Part shown: positions 33,259 to 42,647 of the stretch, in pieces | Numbering within the stretch: the stretch's first letter is position 1 | How the letters are laid out: every line of letters begins with the position of its first letter | DNA from: Streptomyces fradiae ATCC 10745 = DSM 40063 | GTDB lineage: Bacteria > Actinomycetota > Actinomycetes > Streptomycetales > Streptomycetaceae | Direction: 5' to 3' | Assembly: GCF_008704425.1 (NCBI RefSeq) | Contig: NZ_CP023696.1 | Coordinates: 4,008,501-4,072,500, forward strand | Length of the DNA stretch: 64,000 nt | Program-made: the position numbers and the translations under genes | Notes under the pieces: generated by a model | What the model saw: the letters and a program-made list of their open reading frames with translations, nothing else | Databases searched by the model: none | What the model was told of the DNA's origin: nothing

Positions 33259-33849
33259 ATGACTTCCACCACAGTCGCCGCCGCCACAGCCGTCCCTGGC
33301 ACCACGACCGCCCCTGCCGGCCCCGCCGCCGCAGGCTCCACCGGGGTCGCCCCCGCCACGGACGGCACGACCAAGGTCGCCCCCGCCCCGGCAGACCCCG
33401 CCGCCACGGACGAGGACCTCGCCGCCCAGCCCATCGGCTACTGGAGCCACGTCGTCCACAAGGCCGTCATCCGCCGTCTCCGGGATGCCATGGCGGACCT
33501 CGACCTCACCCAGCCCCTCTGGTGGACCCTCAACCGCCTGGCCGCCGCCGGACCGGGCGGCGCCTCCCGCGAGGAGCTGGCCGCCGGACTGGTGGCGCTG
33601 GCCGACGACCCCGACGAGATCCCGCGCATCCCGGCCCGGCTGGCGTACCGGGGCTGGACGACGGAGGACGAGGGGGGCGTGCTGCGCCTGACCGGCGAGG
33701 GCGCCGCCGCGCACGCGCGGACGCGGGCACTCGTCACCGACGTGCGGGCGCGGCTGCACGAGGGCGTGACCGACGAGGAGTACGCCGCGGCCCTGCGCGT
33801 CCTGCGGCGGATCGCCCGCAACGCCGAGGCCGGTGACGGCGGGGCGTAG
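33259..33849 (+). CDS. MarR-family transcription regulator
   Basis: 196 aa from ATG 33259. The first 55 residues are Ala/Thr/Pro-rich and may be disordered. The body (IGYWSHVVHKAVIRRLRDAM, then LTQPLWWTLNRLAA, and a winged-helix region with LAYRGWTTEDEGGVLRLTGEGAAAH) is a MarR-like fold of the type common in streptomycetes. Position of the promoter suggests a leaderless mRNA. The palindrome in front could be its own operator or a site for a SoxR-type protein encoded elsewhere. Downstream it converges on the RNA repair genes. Confidence 0.8.
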   Translation: MTSTTVAAATAVPGTTTAPAGPAAAGSTGVAPATDGTTKVAPAPADPAATDEDLAAQPIGYWSHVVHKAVIRRLRDAMADLDLTQPLWWTLNRLAAAGPGGASREELAAGLVALADDPDEIPRIPARLAYRGWTTEDEGGVLRLTGEGAAAHARTRALVTDVRARLHEGVTDEEYAAALRVLRRIARNAEAGDGGA

Positions 33850-33912
33850 GGCGCGGTGACGCGGGCGGGGCTTCGGGCCGGTCGGCGCGGGGCCGGGGCT
33901 CCGGCGGGACGA

Positions 33913-36900
33913 TCAGCCCAGGGTGGGGACGTCCCCACCGTCCGCCCAGGTGAGCGTCACGCCCGGAAGGCCGCGCAGCCGGCGGCCGGCCACGTCCGCG
34001 AGGGCGGCGGCGTCCGGCGGCTCGGCGCCCAGGCCGATCGCGTACGCCACCGAGTCCGGGCCCTGCGCGTACGGGCGCGGCCACGCGTGGGCGTCCGGCG
34101 CGCCCGCCTCCGCGAGGGCGGCGAGCAGGGCGCGCGTACGGCCCCGGACGCGCCCCTCCAACGGGCCGCGCGGCACGGTCACCACCGCCCAGGCGGCGTG
34201 GCGGCGGTGCATCGGCGGCGGGTCGAGCAGCCGGGCGTCCGCCTCGCCGCCGGCCTCCAGCAGCTCCCACGCCCGGTACAGCTCCCGCACCAGCAGGTCC
34301 CGGCCGCCGGGCGTGACCTGGTCGGTGCAGGGGCGGCGCGGGTACGTGGGCGTGGTCACCGCGACGGGGAGGCCCGAGGCGCCGGGCGCGGTCGTCCCGT
34401 CCAGGGGCTCCTCGTCCACGGGGGCGGCGGCGTCCACGGGGGCGGCGTCCACGGGGGCGGCGTCCACCGGGAGCCGCCAGTCCCAGGCGGCCCAGGTCGC
34501 GAAGAAGCTCCGCAGCAGTGCCCGCGGACTCGCGGCGTCCCCGGCCTCCGCCTCCCGCACGGTACGGGCGGCCAGCAGCGCCCAGGCCAGGCCAGGCAGT
34601 CCGCCGAGCGGCGCCGCGTCCAGCCCGCGCGCCCGCGCCCACGCCTTCACCTCCCGCGCGAGGCGGGCGAAGTCCGCGTGCCGGTCGCCGACGTACGCCC
34701 GTACGGCGTCCGCGTCGGCGACGGCGCTGAGCGCGACGGCGGCCGGCTCGCCCAGTTCGGCGCGGCGCGCCACGGCGTCGCGGGGCGGCACCGCACCGGT
34801 GGGCACGACGGCCAGGTCGACCCCGAGCCCCCCGTGCGCCTCGAAGCGGAACCCCGGTACGCGCGCCCCGACGACCTCCCGCACGGGGCCCGCGCCCGCG
34901 GGCAGCGCGGCGGCCACCCGCTCCCGCAGGTCCGCGAGGTCCGGGGCGCCGGGGACGGCCGCCACGAGGTCCAGGTCGGCGCCGGGCAGGTCGCACCCCA
35001 TGCGCCGCGACCCGACGACGTGCACCTCGGCGCCGGGCAGCGCCCGGCCCACGGCCCGGAGGACGCGCTCGACGGCGTCCGCAGGGGCGGAGGCGCTCGG
35101 GGCGGAGGTCGCCGCTGGGGCGGGTGCCCGTCCGACGCGCCCCGAGACGGCGGCCTCCCCGCCCGCGGCTTCCGCGCCCGCGGCCTCCCCGCCTGCGGCT
35201 TCCGCCTCCATGCCGCATCCGCCCACGGCGTCCCCGGCACGCCCGTCCCCGGCACGCCCGCCACCGGCGCCGGCGGCGCCCCCGTCCGGGAGGCCGGTCC
35301 CGGCGGGGTACGGGGCCCCGTCGTCGTACCAGCGCACCTCGCCCGTGCCGAGCGACACCACCGCCCGCACCCGCATGGGTTCGCCGCCGCGCCGGGACAG
35401 CAGCGCCACCTCCGCGACGGGCGCCGTGAGCGGGCCGCCGAACCGGTCCTCCGCCGCCCGCGCCACCGCCTCGGGATCGGCCGTCCGGCCGAGACTCAGG
35501 TGCGGGGTGAAGCCCCGCCGGTGCCCCCGGCAGCGGGGGAAGCGCTGCTCCAGGGCGCGCCGCAGCTCCCGCCACGGGGCCTCGCCCCCGGCGCCCGGGT
35601 CCAGCCACACGGTGGCGCCCTCGCGGTGCCCGAAGGTGTGGACGCCCTGGAGCCGCGCCTCGAAGGGCGCGACGCCCCGCACCGCCTCCGCCACCAGTTC
35701 CGCCGCCCGCTCGAACCGCGCCTCCGGGACGAACCCGAACAGCAGGTTCACGTGGGGCGGCCACCGCCGGATCTGCGGGTCGTGTGCGCGGCGCACATCC
35801 TGGATCGGCGGCCACAGCGCGGCGGGCGGCAGCCACGCGACCGCCGTCCTCGGGGTCGGCCGCACGTCGAGCGCGCCCGGCGCGCCCGCCCCGTCGAGGG
35901 CCAGGTCGACCAGCACGCCGTAGTGGTCGGAGACGTACAGCCCGCCGGGCCCCGGCTCGCGGCCGGTCAGCTCGGCGGTGTCCACCCGTGCGCGCTCGGC
36001 GCGCAGGAGGACCCGGTCGAGGCGGGCCGCCCGCCCGGACAGGGACGACACGGCGGCCAGCGGGTTGGCGCCCGGATCGAAGGTCGGCGTCCGGTCGGCG
36101 GGCCCGTGCGCCTCGGTCCAGGCGTCGCGCATGCCCAGGGCGGTCTCCGGCAGGTCGCCGCCGTCGTTGAAGTCGCCGACCAGCACGAGGTCGCCCGCGA
36201 CGGCGGCGAACCCCTCGGCGAGCCGCGCCAGCTCGGCGTTCCGCCGCCCGGCGCCGTCCTGCGAGTGGTCGCTGCTCAGGTGGGTGGCCGCCACGGTCAG
36301 CGGCCGCTCGGCACCGGTGTCCACCACCATGGCCGTGACCGCCTTGTGTGGCCCGAGCACATGGATGGCGGCCTCCCGGACCGGCAACCGGCTGAGCAGC
36401 AGCAGCCCGCACTCGCCGACGTCCGGCCCGGCCGGGTCGGTGCCGAGCACGTACCGCTCCCGCACCCACGGCGCCGCCAGCAGCAGGCGCAGCAGCGCGG
36501 GTTCCGCCTCCTGGAGGGCGATCACGTCCGCGTCGGCGTCGCGCAGGGCGTCCAGCAGGAGCGGCCGGCGGCGCGCGGTGTCGATGAGGTCGCCGTCGTA
36601 CCGGTCCCACAGGGTGTTCCAGGTCAGCACCCGCAAGCCCCCGCCCCCGCCGGACGCCCCGGCCCCGCCCCCGCCGGACGCCCTGCCGCCACCGGACGCC
36701 CCGCCCCCGGCCACGTCGGCCGCCTGGACCTCGGAGTCCCCGCCTCCGCCGGACGCCCCGCCCCCCGCGACCCACCGCCCGGCCCCCGCGTCCCACACGT
36801 GCGGCTGCCGTGCCGTGAAGAAGGGCGAGCGCAGCAGCCGGGCCTCCCGCACCCGCCCCGCCCCCGAGGCGTCGATCCGGTCCACCCCGGTCGCCCGGTC

Positions 36901-37089
36901 CCAGACGACCTCGCCGTCGGCCTCGAAGAACAGCACCCGGTGCCACGGGATGTCCCCACCCGGCACGAACGCCGCCAGCGGCACCCGCTTCGGCTCCGCC
37001 CCGCGCTGCATGACGCCCATCACGAAGCGCGCCGGGTCGAACCGGGAGTCCCAGCGAACCCGGTGGTAGATCTCGTCGCTCGTGCGCAT
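33913..37089 (-). CDS. Four-domain RNA end-repair protein (MJ1316 / EEP / 2H / nucleotidyltransferase)
   Basis: 1058 aa. Residues 1-95 match the MJ1316/DUF504 RNA-end domain (EIYHRVRWDSRFDPARFVMG ... IPWHRVLFF). A Gly-rich linker (105-152) leads to an endonuclease/exonuclease/phosphatase fold, 152-397 (TWNTLWDRYDGD, ALQEAE, THLSSDHSQ, GDFND, SDHYG). Residues about 430-600 form a 2H phosphoesterase with H446-V-N and H530-L-S. A Pro/Ala/Glu linker follows, then a poly(A)-polymerase-type nucleotidyltransferase, 670-1000 (GSRRMGCDLPGADLDLV, catalytic D705/D707). It starts directly after the stop of the RNA ligase-kinase gene, so they form one operon. It probably trims, opens and rebuilds damaged RNA ends before ligation. 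RNA target unknown. Confidence 0.85.
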   Translation of the reverse strand: MRTSDEIYHRVRWDSRFDPARFVMGVMQRGAEPKRVPLAAFVPGGDIPWHRVLFFEADGEVVWDRATGVDRIDASGAGRVREARLLRSPFFTARQPHVWDAGAGRWVAGGGASGGGGDSEVQAADVAGGGASGGGRASGGGGAGASGGGGGLRVLTWNTLWDRYDGDLIDTARRRPLLLDALRDADADVIALQEAEPALLRLLLAAPWVRERYVLGTDPAGPDVGECGLLLLSRLPVREAAIHVLGPHKAVTAMVVDTGAERPLTVAATHLSSDHSQDGAGRRNAELARLAEGFAAVAGDLVLVGDFNDGGDLPETALGMRDAWTEAHGPADRTPTFDPGANPLAAVSSLSGRAARLDRVLLRAERARVDTAELTGREPGPGGLYVSDHYGVLVDLALDGAGAPGALDVRPTPRTAVAWLPPAALWPPIQDVRRAHDPQIRRWPPHVNLLFGFVPEARFERAAELVAEAVRGVAPFEARLQGVHTFGHREGATVWLDPGAGGEAPWRELRRALEQRFPRCRGHRRGFTPHLSLGRTADPEAVARAAEDRFGGPLTAPVAEVALLSRRGGEPMRVRAVVSLGTGEVRWYDDGAPYPAGTGLPDGGAAGAGGGRAGDGRAGDAVGGCGMEAEAAGGEAAGAEAAGGEAAVSGRVGRAPAPAATSAPSASAPADAVERVLRAVGRALPGAEVHVVGSRRMGCDLPGADLDLVAAVPGAPDLADLRERVAAALPAGAGPVREVVGARVPGFRFEAHGGLGVDLAVVPTGAVPPRDAVARRAELGEPAAVALSAVADADAVRAYVGDRHADFARLAREVKAWARARGLDAAPLGGLPGLAWALLAARTVREAEAGDAASPRALLRSFFATWAAWDWRLPVDAAPVDAAPVDAAAPVDEEPLDGTTAPGASGLPVAVTTPTYPRRPCTDQVTPGGRDLLVRELYRAWELLEAGGEADARLLDPPPMHRRHAAWAVVTVPRGPLEGRVRGRTRALLAALAEAGAPDAHAWPRPYAQGPDSVAYAIGLGAEPPDAAALADVAGRRLRGLPGVTLTWADGGDVPTLG

Positions 37090-38847
37090 CTACGCCTCCT
37101 CCTCCACGGTGCCACCGGCGCCGACGTACCAGGTGCGGTGCGCCTGGCCCGGGTACGGCGGCACGAACCGGCGCAGCTGCGCCTCCAGGACCCCGGCCGG
37201 CACCGGGTGCTCGCGCACCGCGTTGCGCCGGACCAGCTCGGCGTCGTCGACCAGTGCCACCACGTGCGTGACCAGCGCGTCCCGGCGCCGGGCGACCGCG
37301 TGGACCAGGGACCGCTGGTGCGGGTTGAGCGAGGTGGCGTCCCACACGACCGTGCCGCCCCGCGCCAGCGCCGCGTCGAGCCGCTCCAGCCCCGCGCGCA
37401 CGATCGCGCCCCCGTCCCGCTGGTCGGCCCGGTCGCCGCGCTCCTCGCGCAGCGCGTCCAGCGACACGTGCGCGTCCGCCCCGGTCAGGCCCCGGGCGAA
37501 GGTGCTCTTGCCGCTGCCGGACGGCCCCACCAGGTGCACCAGGTGCGGAAACGTCCCGTCGCGCAGCCGCCAGGTGGCGGCGACGGCCTCCTCGGGGCTG
37601 CCGACCCTGCCGAGGGCGTACAGCTCCCGCGCCTCGGCCAGGCACCGGGCGGCGGCGTCCTCGGCGAGCCCCCGCAGCGCCGCGCGGAACGCCCCGTCGA
37701 CCGCCCCGGTGTCCCCCAGCTCCCCGGCGTGCAGCGCGGACCACTCCACCTGGTCCCGCTCCGCCGGGCCGGGCGCCAGGGCGGCGGCGACGGCGTGCAG
37801 GACGTCCAGGTCGGCGGCGTGCGACAGCCGTACGAGCCCGCCCCGGCGCTCCTCGTCCGGGTACGGGCGCCACAGCCGGGCGTGCAGCCCCACCAGGTCG
37901 GCGACGCGCCGCGCGAGCGGCAGCCCCAGCGCGGGCGCGAGCCGTCCGGCCAGCAGGCCCCGCCGTTCGTCGTGCAGCAGCGCGGCCAGCACCCCGGAGA
38001 GCCGCCGGTCCCCGAGCCCTCCGACCCGCGCGGCGACCCCGGCGGCGGCCTCCGCGTCCGCCCCTGCCCCCGCCCCCGCCCCCGCGTCCACGTCCGCCCC
38101 CGCCCCCGGCCCCGCGGCGTCCCGCTCCGGCAGGCCGACGGCACCGAGCGCCCCCCGCCCGTCCACGGCACCGAGCAGCGCCCCGACGTCCACGGCGCCC
38201 CCCGACCGCACCTCCCACAGGGCCGCCGCGGGCCCCAGCCGGTTCGGCGTCACGGCGGTGTGCATCCAGTGCGTGCCGGTCCGTACGTGCCCGGGCCGCA
38301 CCCACTTGGCGACGCGCCGCCCGAACTCCTCGGCCATGAACCCGTCGGCGGTCCGCACGACGTACCCCTCCGTCGTCCGCGTGTCGACCGCCAGCCGCCG
38401 CAGCGCCCGCTCGTCGAACACGCCCCGCCACAGCACGCGCGGGACCGGCACGCCCAGCTCGCGCAGGAAGGCGACGGTGTGGTCCCAACCAGGGCACCAC
38501 CCCAGCTCGTCCCACACGGAGAACCCGTAGAAGTAGCTGTCCAGACCGTCGTACGGGATGGAGTGCCGCGCGTACATGTTCTCGCCGCACACCCTCCACC
38601 CCTCCGGTATGGCGTGTGCGATACGCCCGTGCAGCGCCTTCACCCAGGCCCGCGACGGATGGTGGGCGGAGTCGAGGGACCGGGCGTGCAGCCCGTCGGC
38701 GTACAGGGTGGTGTTCTCGCCGTCCAGCTTCTCGGTGACCACGACCTCCCGCCCGGCGAACCCGGACAGGTCCCCGACGCGCACGTCGTCGCCCGACGCT
38801 CCGGGCGACCACGGCAGGTGCGGCGTACGCGGATAGTGCGTGCGCAT
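37090..38847 (-). CDS. RNA ligase fused to polynucleotide kinase
   Basis: 585 aa from ATG 38847. An ATG 39 bases upstream would add 13 residues that look random. The ligase domain has motif I TEKLDGENTTLY (adenylated K40), CGENMYARHSI, YFYGFSVWD, motif IV TTEGYVVR (E160) and motif V VAKWVR (K181), as in T4 Rnl2/Rnl1-like enzymes. After a long Ala/Gly-rich linker and helical region, residues 435-585 form a P-loop kinase (HLVGPSGSGKSTFARG; DATSLNPHQRSLV) that would phosphorylate 5' ends. With the next gene this makes a self-contained RNA repair pathway. Known enzymes of this type mend tRNAs cut by toxins or oxidative damage. Confidence 0.88.
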   Translation of the reverse strand: MRTHYPRTPHLPWSPGASGDDVRVGDLSGFAGREVVVTEKLDGENTTLYADGLHARSLDSAHHPSRAWVKALHGRIAHAIPEGWRVCGENMYARHSIPYDGLDSYFYGFSVWDELGWCPGWDHTVAFLRELGVPVPRVLWRGVFDERALRRLAVDTRTTEGYVVRTADGFMAEEFGRRVAKWVRPGHVRTGTHWMHTAVTPNRLGPAAALWEVRSGGAVDVGALLGAVDGRGALGAVGLPERDAAGPGAGADVDAGAGAGAGADAEAAAGVAARVGGLGDRRLSGVLAALLHDERRGLLAGRLAPALGLPLARRVADLVGLHARLWRPYPDEERRGGLVRLSHAADLDVLHAVAAALAPGPAERDQVEWSALHAGELGDTGAVDGAFRAALRGLAEDAAARCLAEARELYALGRVGSPEEAVAATWRLRDGTFPHLVHLVGPSGSGKSTFARGLTGADAHVSLDALREERGDRADQRDGGAIVRAGLERLDAALARGGTVVWDATSLNPHQRSLVHAVARRRDALVTHVVALVDDAELVRRNAVREHPVPAGVLEAQLRRFVPPYPGQAHRTWYVGAGGTVEEEA

Positions 38848-38963
38848 GGCGGATCGGCCCCCCGGTGACGAAATGGTGCCCGGCAACTGTAGGAGCCGGG
38901 ATCACCACCGCTCGACCCATTAACGCCCCCGCGCCTCGCCCGGAACGGCTCCGGCCCGGGGCG

Positions 38964-40106
38964 CTACGCGTCGCGCCCGTCGCCGCCCTCGTCGAGCACG
39001 ATCGCGCTCTTCGCCCGCTCCATCGACTCCTCCGACGCCGGACCGCCCGGGGCCTCCGTCGCGAGCGCCTGGTTCGCGGCGACGAAGGGCCGCATCCGCC
39101 CCTCGTAGCGGGCGAACGCCGCGGAGTGGTCACCACCCGCTTTCGCCAGCTCGCCCGCCAGGACGTAGGCCCCCACCAGGGCCAGGCTGGTGCCCTGCCC
39201 GGAGAGCGGTGACGCGCAGTAGCCGGCGTCGCCCAGCAGCACGACGCGTCCGCGCGACCAGTGGTCCAGATGGACCTGGGCCATCGCGTCGCAGTAGAAG
39301 TCGCCGGCCTTGCGGGCGTACGCCGCCAGCTTGCGGCCCTCGGCCCAGCGCAGCCTCTCGGCCCGCTCGACGACGAGCCCGCGCAGCCACTCCGCGTCCC
39401 TGTGGTCGCCGGCCATGCGGGGCGACTCGAAACCGAACGCCACGCGCAGTCTGCTGTTCCCGGACACCGTCATCGCGGCGAAACCGGCGCCGCCGTCCCG
39501 CAGCCACACCTGCCAGTCCTCCAGGCCGAGGAAGTTCTCGGCGGTGAAGACCGACAGGTACTGGCCCAGGTGGCGGTTGAACTGCTCCTCGGGCCCGAAG
39601 ACAAGCCGCCGCACCCCCGAGTGCAGCCCGTCGGCGCCGACGACGAGGCCGAAGACCCGGTCCGGACCGTTCACGAAGGCGACCCGCACCCCTTCCGCCG
39701 ACTCCTCGATCGCTTCGACCGCGTCCCCGTAGACGTACTCGACGCCTTCCCGCGTGCTCCCTCGCAGCAGCCGCACCAGGTCGTCGCGCATCAACTCGAC
39801 GTCCGGATCGGCGAGCCGCCCGCTGCTCAGGGTGTACTCGGTGCTGCGGTGGACCTCCTCGCCGTCGGCGTTCAGCACCGACATCCCGCGCATGTGCGTG
39901 CGGTGCGCGCGGACCTCCTCCAGGAGCCCCATCCGGTCGATCACGTCGAGCGCCACGCCCCGCACGTCGATCGCCTGACCGCCGCTGCGGGGCGCCGGCG
40001 CCCGCTCGACCAGCGTCGGCGCGTAGCCGTGCCGGCGCAGCCAGTACGCCAGCGCGGACCCGGCGACCCCGGCGCCGGAGATGAGTACGGTCTGTGCGAT
40101 CTGCAT
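38964..40106 (-). CDS. FAD-dependent monooxygenase (PHBH/TetX-like)
   Basis: 380 aa from ATG 40106, behind GGGAGGGG. The FAD-binding GAGVAGSALAYWLRRHG lies near the N terminus, then GADGLHSGVRRLVFGP (DG motif) and GDAGYCASPLSGQGTSLAL (second FAD motif), the hallmarks of single-component aromatic hydroxylases. The sequence most resembles TetX-like and UbiH-type enzymes that modify antibiotics or secondary metabolites. Substrate unknown. It is divergent from a GntR-TetR regulator, with a shared inverted repeat operator between them. Confidence 0.88.
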   Translation of the reverse strand: MQIAQTVLISGAGVAGSALAYWLRRHGYAPTLVERAPAPRSGGQAIDVRGVALDVIDRMGLLEEVRAHRTHMRGMSVLNADGEEVHRSTEYTLSSGRLADPDVELMRDDLVRLLRGSTREGVEYVYGDAVEAIEESAEGVRVAFVNGPDRVFGLVVGADGLHSGVRRLVFGPEEQFNRHLGQYLSVFTAENFLGLEDWQVWLRDGGAGFAAMTVSGNSRLRVAFGFESPRMAGDHRDAEWLRGLVVERAERLRWAEGRKLAAYARKAGDFYCDAMAQVHLDHWSRGRVVLLGDAGYCASPLSGQGTSLALVGAYVLAGELAKAGGDHSAAFARYEGRMRPFVAANQALATEAPGGPASEESMERAKSAIVLDEGGDGRDA

Positions 40107-40183
40107 GAGGACCCCTCCCGTGTACGGATGCGTACGGCGTAAGCGGCCCTGAACGTACGTCGGGGGCAAGCTCGCGTCGCCCC

Positions 40184-40244
40184 CTGTACTAGGGCAGTTG
40201 GCCGCCCGACCGCAGTCCCCCTGCTAGCGTCTGCCCTAGTACAG
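40184..40244. promoter_or_regulatory. Divergent operator: paired 14 bp inverted repeats
   Basis: CTGTACTAGGGCAG (40184-40197) and its exact reverse complement CTGCCCTAGTACAG (40231-40244), 33 bases apart, lie between the monooxygenase and the regulator. This arrangement is expected for a repressor that controls both genes. Confidence 0.75.
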
Positions 40245-40286
40245 TCGGCAGCCGGCGGCGCGGCCCGGGTGACAACGGGGGTTCAC

Positions 40287-41366
40287 ATGTCCGGCGAGGT
40301 CACCGAGCCCCCCTACCGGCGGATCGCGGCGGACATCCGCCGCCGGGTCGTCGAGGGGGAGCTGTCCCCGGGCGACCGCGTCCCGTCCACCCGTCGGCTG
40401 GCGGAGCAGTGGGGCGTCGCCCTGGCCACCGCCACCAGGGCGCTGATGGAACTCCGTCTGGAGGGCTACGTGGAGACCCGACCCCGTGTGGGTACGGTCG
40501 TGGCCCCGCACCGACCCGCCTCCCGGCCGGTCCAGCGCCCCCAGCCCCCACCTGAGCCCCAGCCCCACCACAACCCCCGCCCCCGGCACGCCGCGAACCG
40601 CACGGCCGCCACCCCGTCCCCGCGCCCGGTCGAGCGCGCGACGCCCGAGGACCCGGACCCGAACTCGGACCCGAACCCGGACCCGGACGCCGAACTCACC
40701 CGGGAGCGCGTCGTCCGCGCCGCGATCGAGATCGCCGACACCGAGGGCCTGGCCGCCCTCTCCATGCGTGGCGTCGCCGCCCGGCTGGGCGTGGCGGCGA
40801 TGTCGCCGTACCGCCATGTCGGGGGGAAGGCCCAGCTGGTGTCCCTGATGGCCGACACCGCGTACGGCGAGTGCGGCTACCCCGCCACGCCTCCGCCCGG
40901 CTGGCGTGCCCGCCTCGAACTCGGCGCCCGTACGCTCTGGCGCCTCCACCGCCGCCACCCGTGGCTGGCCCACCTCAGCCCGCTCGGTCGCCCGCCGCTG
41001 CTTCCGAACCTGCTGGCGCACGGCGAGTGGTTGCTCGGCGCACTGGAGGGGCACGGGCTGGACGTGGTCACGATGATGGACATCCACGTGCTCGTCTTCG
41101 CCCACGTTCAGGGCATGGCCGTCACTCTGGAACGCGAGGCGCAGGCGCAGGCGGCCACGGGCAGGACGGACGACGAGTGGATGGCCACCCAGCAGCCCAC
41201 CCTCTCCGCCCTCGCCGCGTCCGGCCGGTACCCGGCCTTCTCCCGCACCCTCGGCGGCCTGCGGGACGGCGACTACGACCTCGACCTGGACGCCCTCTTC
41301 GAATTCGGCCTCACCGCTCTCCTCGACGGCCTCACCCCCTTGGTGGAGCGCACCGGGCTGCGGTGA
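40287..41366 (+). CDS. GntR-TetR hybrid transcription regulator
   Basis: 359 aa from ATG 40287. A GTG at 40269 is possible. An N-terminal GntR winged helix (PYRRIAADIRRRVVEGELSP ... STRRLAEQWGVALATATRAL) is joined by a Pro/Asp-rich linker (DPDPNSDPNPDPD) to a TetR-type HTH (ALSMRGVAARLGVAAMSPYRH) and TetR C-terminal ligand domain. Such double-HTH repressors are common in actinomycetes next to drug-modifying genes. It probably represses itself and the divergent monooxygenase. Confidence 0.85.
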   Translation: MSGEVTEPPYRRIAADIRRRVVEGELSPGDRVPSTRRLAEQWGVALATATRALMELRLEGYVETRPRVGTVVAPHRPASRPVQRPQPPPEPQPHHNPRPRHAANRTAATPSPRPVERATPEDPDPNSDPNPDPDAELTRERVVRAAIEIADTEGLAALSMRGVAARLGVAAMSPYRHVGGKAQLVSLMADTAYGECGYPATPPPGWRARLELGARTLWRLHRRHPWLAHLSPLGRPPLLPNLLAHGEWLLGALEGHGLDVVTMMDIHVLVFAHVQGMAVTLEREAQAQAATGRTDDEWMATQQPTLSALAASGRYPAFSRTLGGLRDGDYDLDLDALFEFGLTALLDGLTPLVERTGLR

Positions 41367-42507
41367 CCGTCACCCCTCTCTCACGTTCCTCCGCCACGAG
41401 CACGCGGCAGCCGCCGCACACGCCTGGTGCGGGTGCTCGGTACGCCCGGTCGCAGACGTCGCAGTTCTGGAGCGGGTGCGGCGGGCTGACGGGGCCCGCC
41501 ACGGCAGGCGGGAGGTCGGCGGTGAGCCGGTGGGCCAGGAACGCGGCCGGGTAGCGCAGCGGCTCGCCGGGCAACCGCAGCAGGGCCTGCCGTACGCCCT
41601 GGGGGGTGACGTCGCGTTCCAGCCAGGCGGCGACACCGGGGGCCAGCTCCTCGGTGTCGCGCGCGGACAGGACGAGGCGCGGGTCGTGGCGGTGGAGGCC
41701 GGCGAGCAGTTCGGTCGCGGCCTTGAGGAGCGACGCGGCGGGGAAGGCGGGCTGCGGTACGCGAAGGGGGACGCGGGCCCGGCGCGGCGGCCGGACGGGC
41801 TTCGTACCGCACGGTGGGGCGGGCGCGTGACCGGGCTCCCGGACGGCGACCGATCCGGGCACCGAGGGCCCCGCCGGACCCCTGCCGGCCACGGACTCGA
41901 CCACGTACGCGGTGACGGACTCCGCCGAAGCTCCCGGCTCAGGCTCCGCCGGGGGCGCCGCCAGGGACTCCGGCCCAGGCTCCGGCCCAGGCTCCGCCAT
42001 GGCCTCCGCCGCAGGCTCTGCGGCGGGCTCCGCCACGGGCGCCGGAGCAGACGGGGCCGTTCGCGCCGCCGGTGCCGGTGCCGGTGCCGGGGGCGGGGGC
42101 GTCCGGGGGACGGCTTCCCCGGCCCTGCCCCAGGCGGAGGGCTGGTTGCAGGAGAGCGTCCGGGTGGTGATCCGGCCGTCCGGCCTTCGCTCCCGTACCC
42201 GCCGCAGGTAGCCGTGGGCCTCCAGCTCGCGCAGGGCGCCCGCCACGCGCTGGGCGCCCTCCGGGAAGCGCGCCGCGAGGGTCTTGATGTCGATCCGGGC
42301 GCCGGTCGGCAGCGACTGGATGTGCACCGCGAGCCCGATGGCGACGAGCGATAACGCCGCGTGCTGGGCCAGGTGGTTGCCGACCACGGTGAAGCGGGTG
42401 GTGTGCCGGGTGTTGACGTGGATGATCCCGGACGAGTGGTCTCCGGGCCGCTTTCCGGCAACGCGGAGCGGGGTGTGCGACGACGCGCTAAGGTGCTGAG
42501 CATCCAT
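41332..42507 (-). CDS. Helix-turn-helix protein with C-terminal cysteine cluster
   Basis: 391 aa from ATG 42507. Residues about 25-115 (TTRFTVVGNHLAQHAALSLV ... RIDIKTLAARFPEGAQRVAG ... YLRRVRERRPDGRI) form a winged helix like those in replication or sporulation-related regulators of streptomycetes. A Pro/Ala/Glu linker follows, then a helical C-terminal part ending in CDVCDRAYRAPAPGVCGGC, a likely zinc site. Its 3' end overlaps that of the convergent GntR-TetR gene by 35 bases. It is a familiar streptomycete family of unproven role. Confidence 0.7.
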   Translation of the reverse strand: MDAQHLSASSHTPLRVAGKRPGDHSSGIIHVNTRHTTRFTVVGNHLAQHAALSLVAIGLAVHIQSLPTGARIDIKTLAARFPEGAQRVAGALRELEAHGYLRRVRERRPDGRITTRTLSCNQPSAWGRAGEAVPRTPPPPAPAPAPAARTAPSAPAPVAEPAAEPAAEAMAEPGPEPGPESLAAPPAEPEPGASAESVTAYVVESVAGRGPAGPSVPGSVAVREPGHAPAPPCGTKPVRPPRRARVPLRVPQPAFPAASLLKAATELLAGLHRHDPRLVLSARDTEELAPGVAAWLERDVTPQGVRQALLRLPGEPLRYPAAFLAHRLTADLPPAVAGPVSPPHPLQNCDVCDRAYRAPAPGVCGGCRVLVAEERERGVTVTAARCAPPRG

Positions 42508-42647
42508 CAGGAAGCTGTTCTCTTCCTCGTTGGCCAGGCCCCCGCCCGGGACTCCACATCCCGGCGGGGGCCGACGCATATGCCGGGTGGTGTTGCGCTG
42601 AGCGTAGAGCGCGCGCCCCCGTTTTTGGCCAGCCGGTTTGACCAGGT

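Noticed and set aside
33734..39136. An 1800 codon minus-strand frame and a 1670 codon plus-strand frame over the RNA repair genes
   Set aside because: Low-complexity Arg/Gly/Ala composition; the true genes have clear motifs, starts and stop-start coupling.
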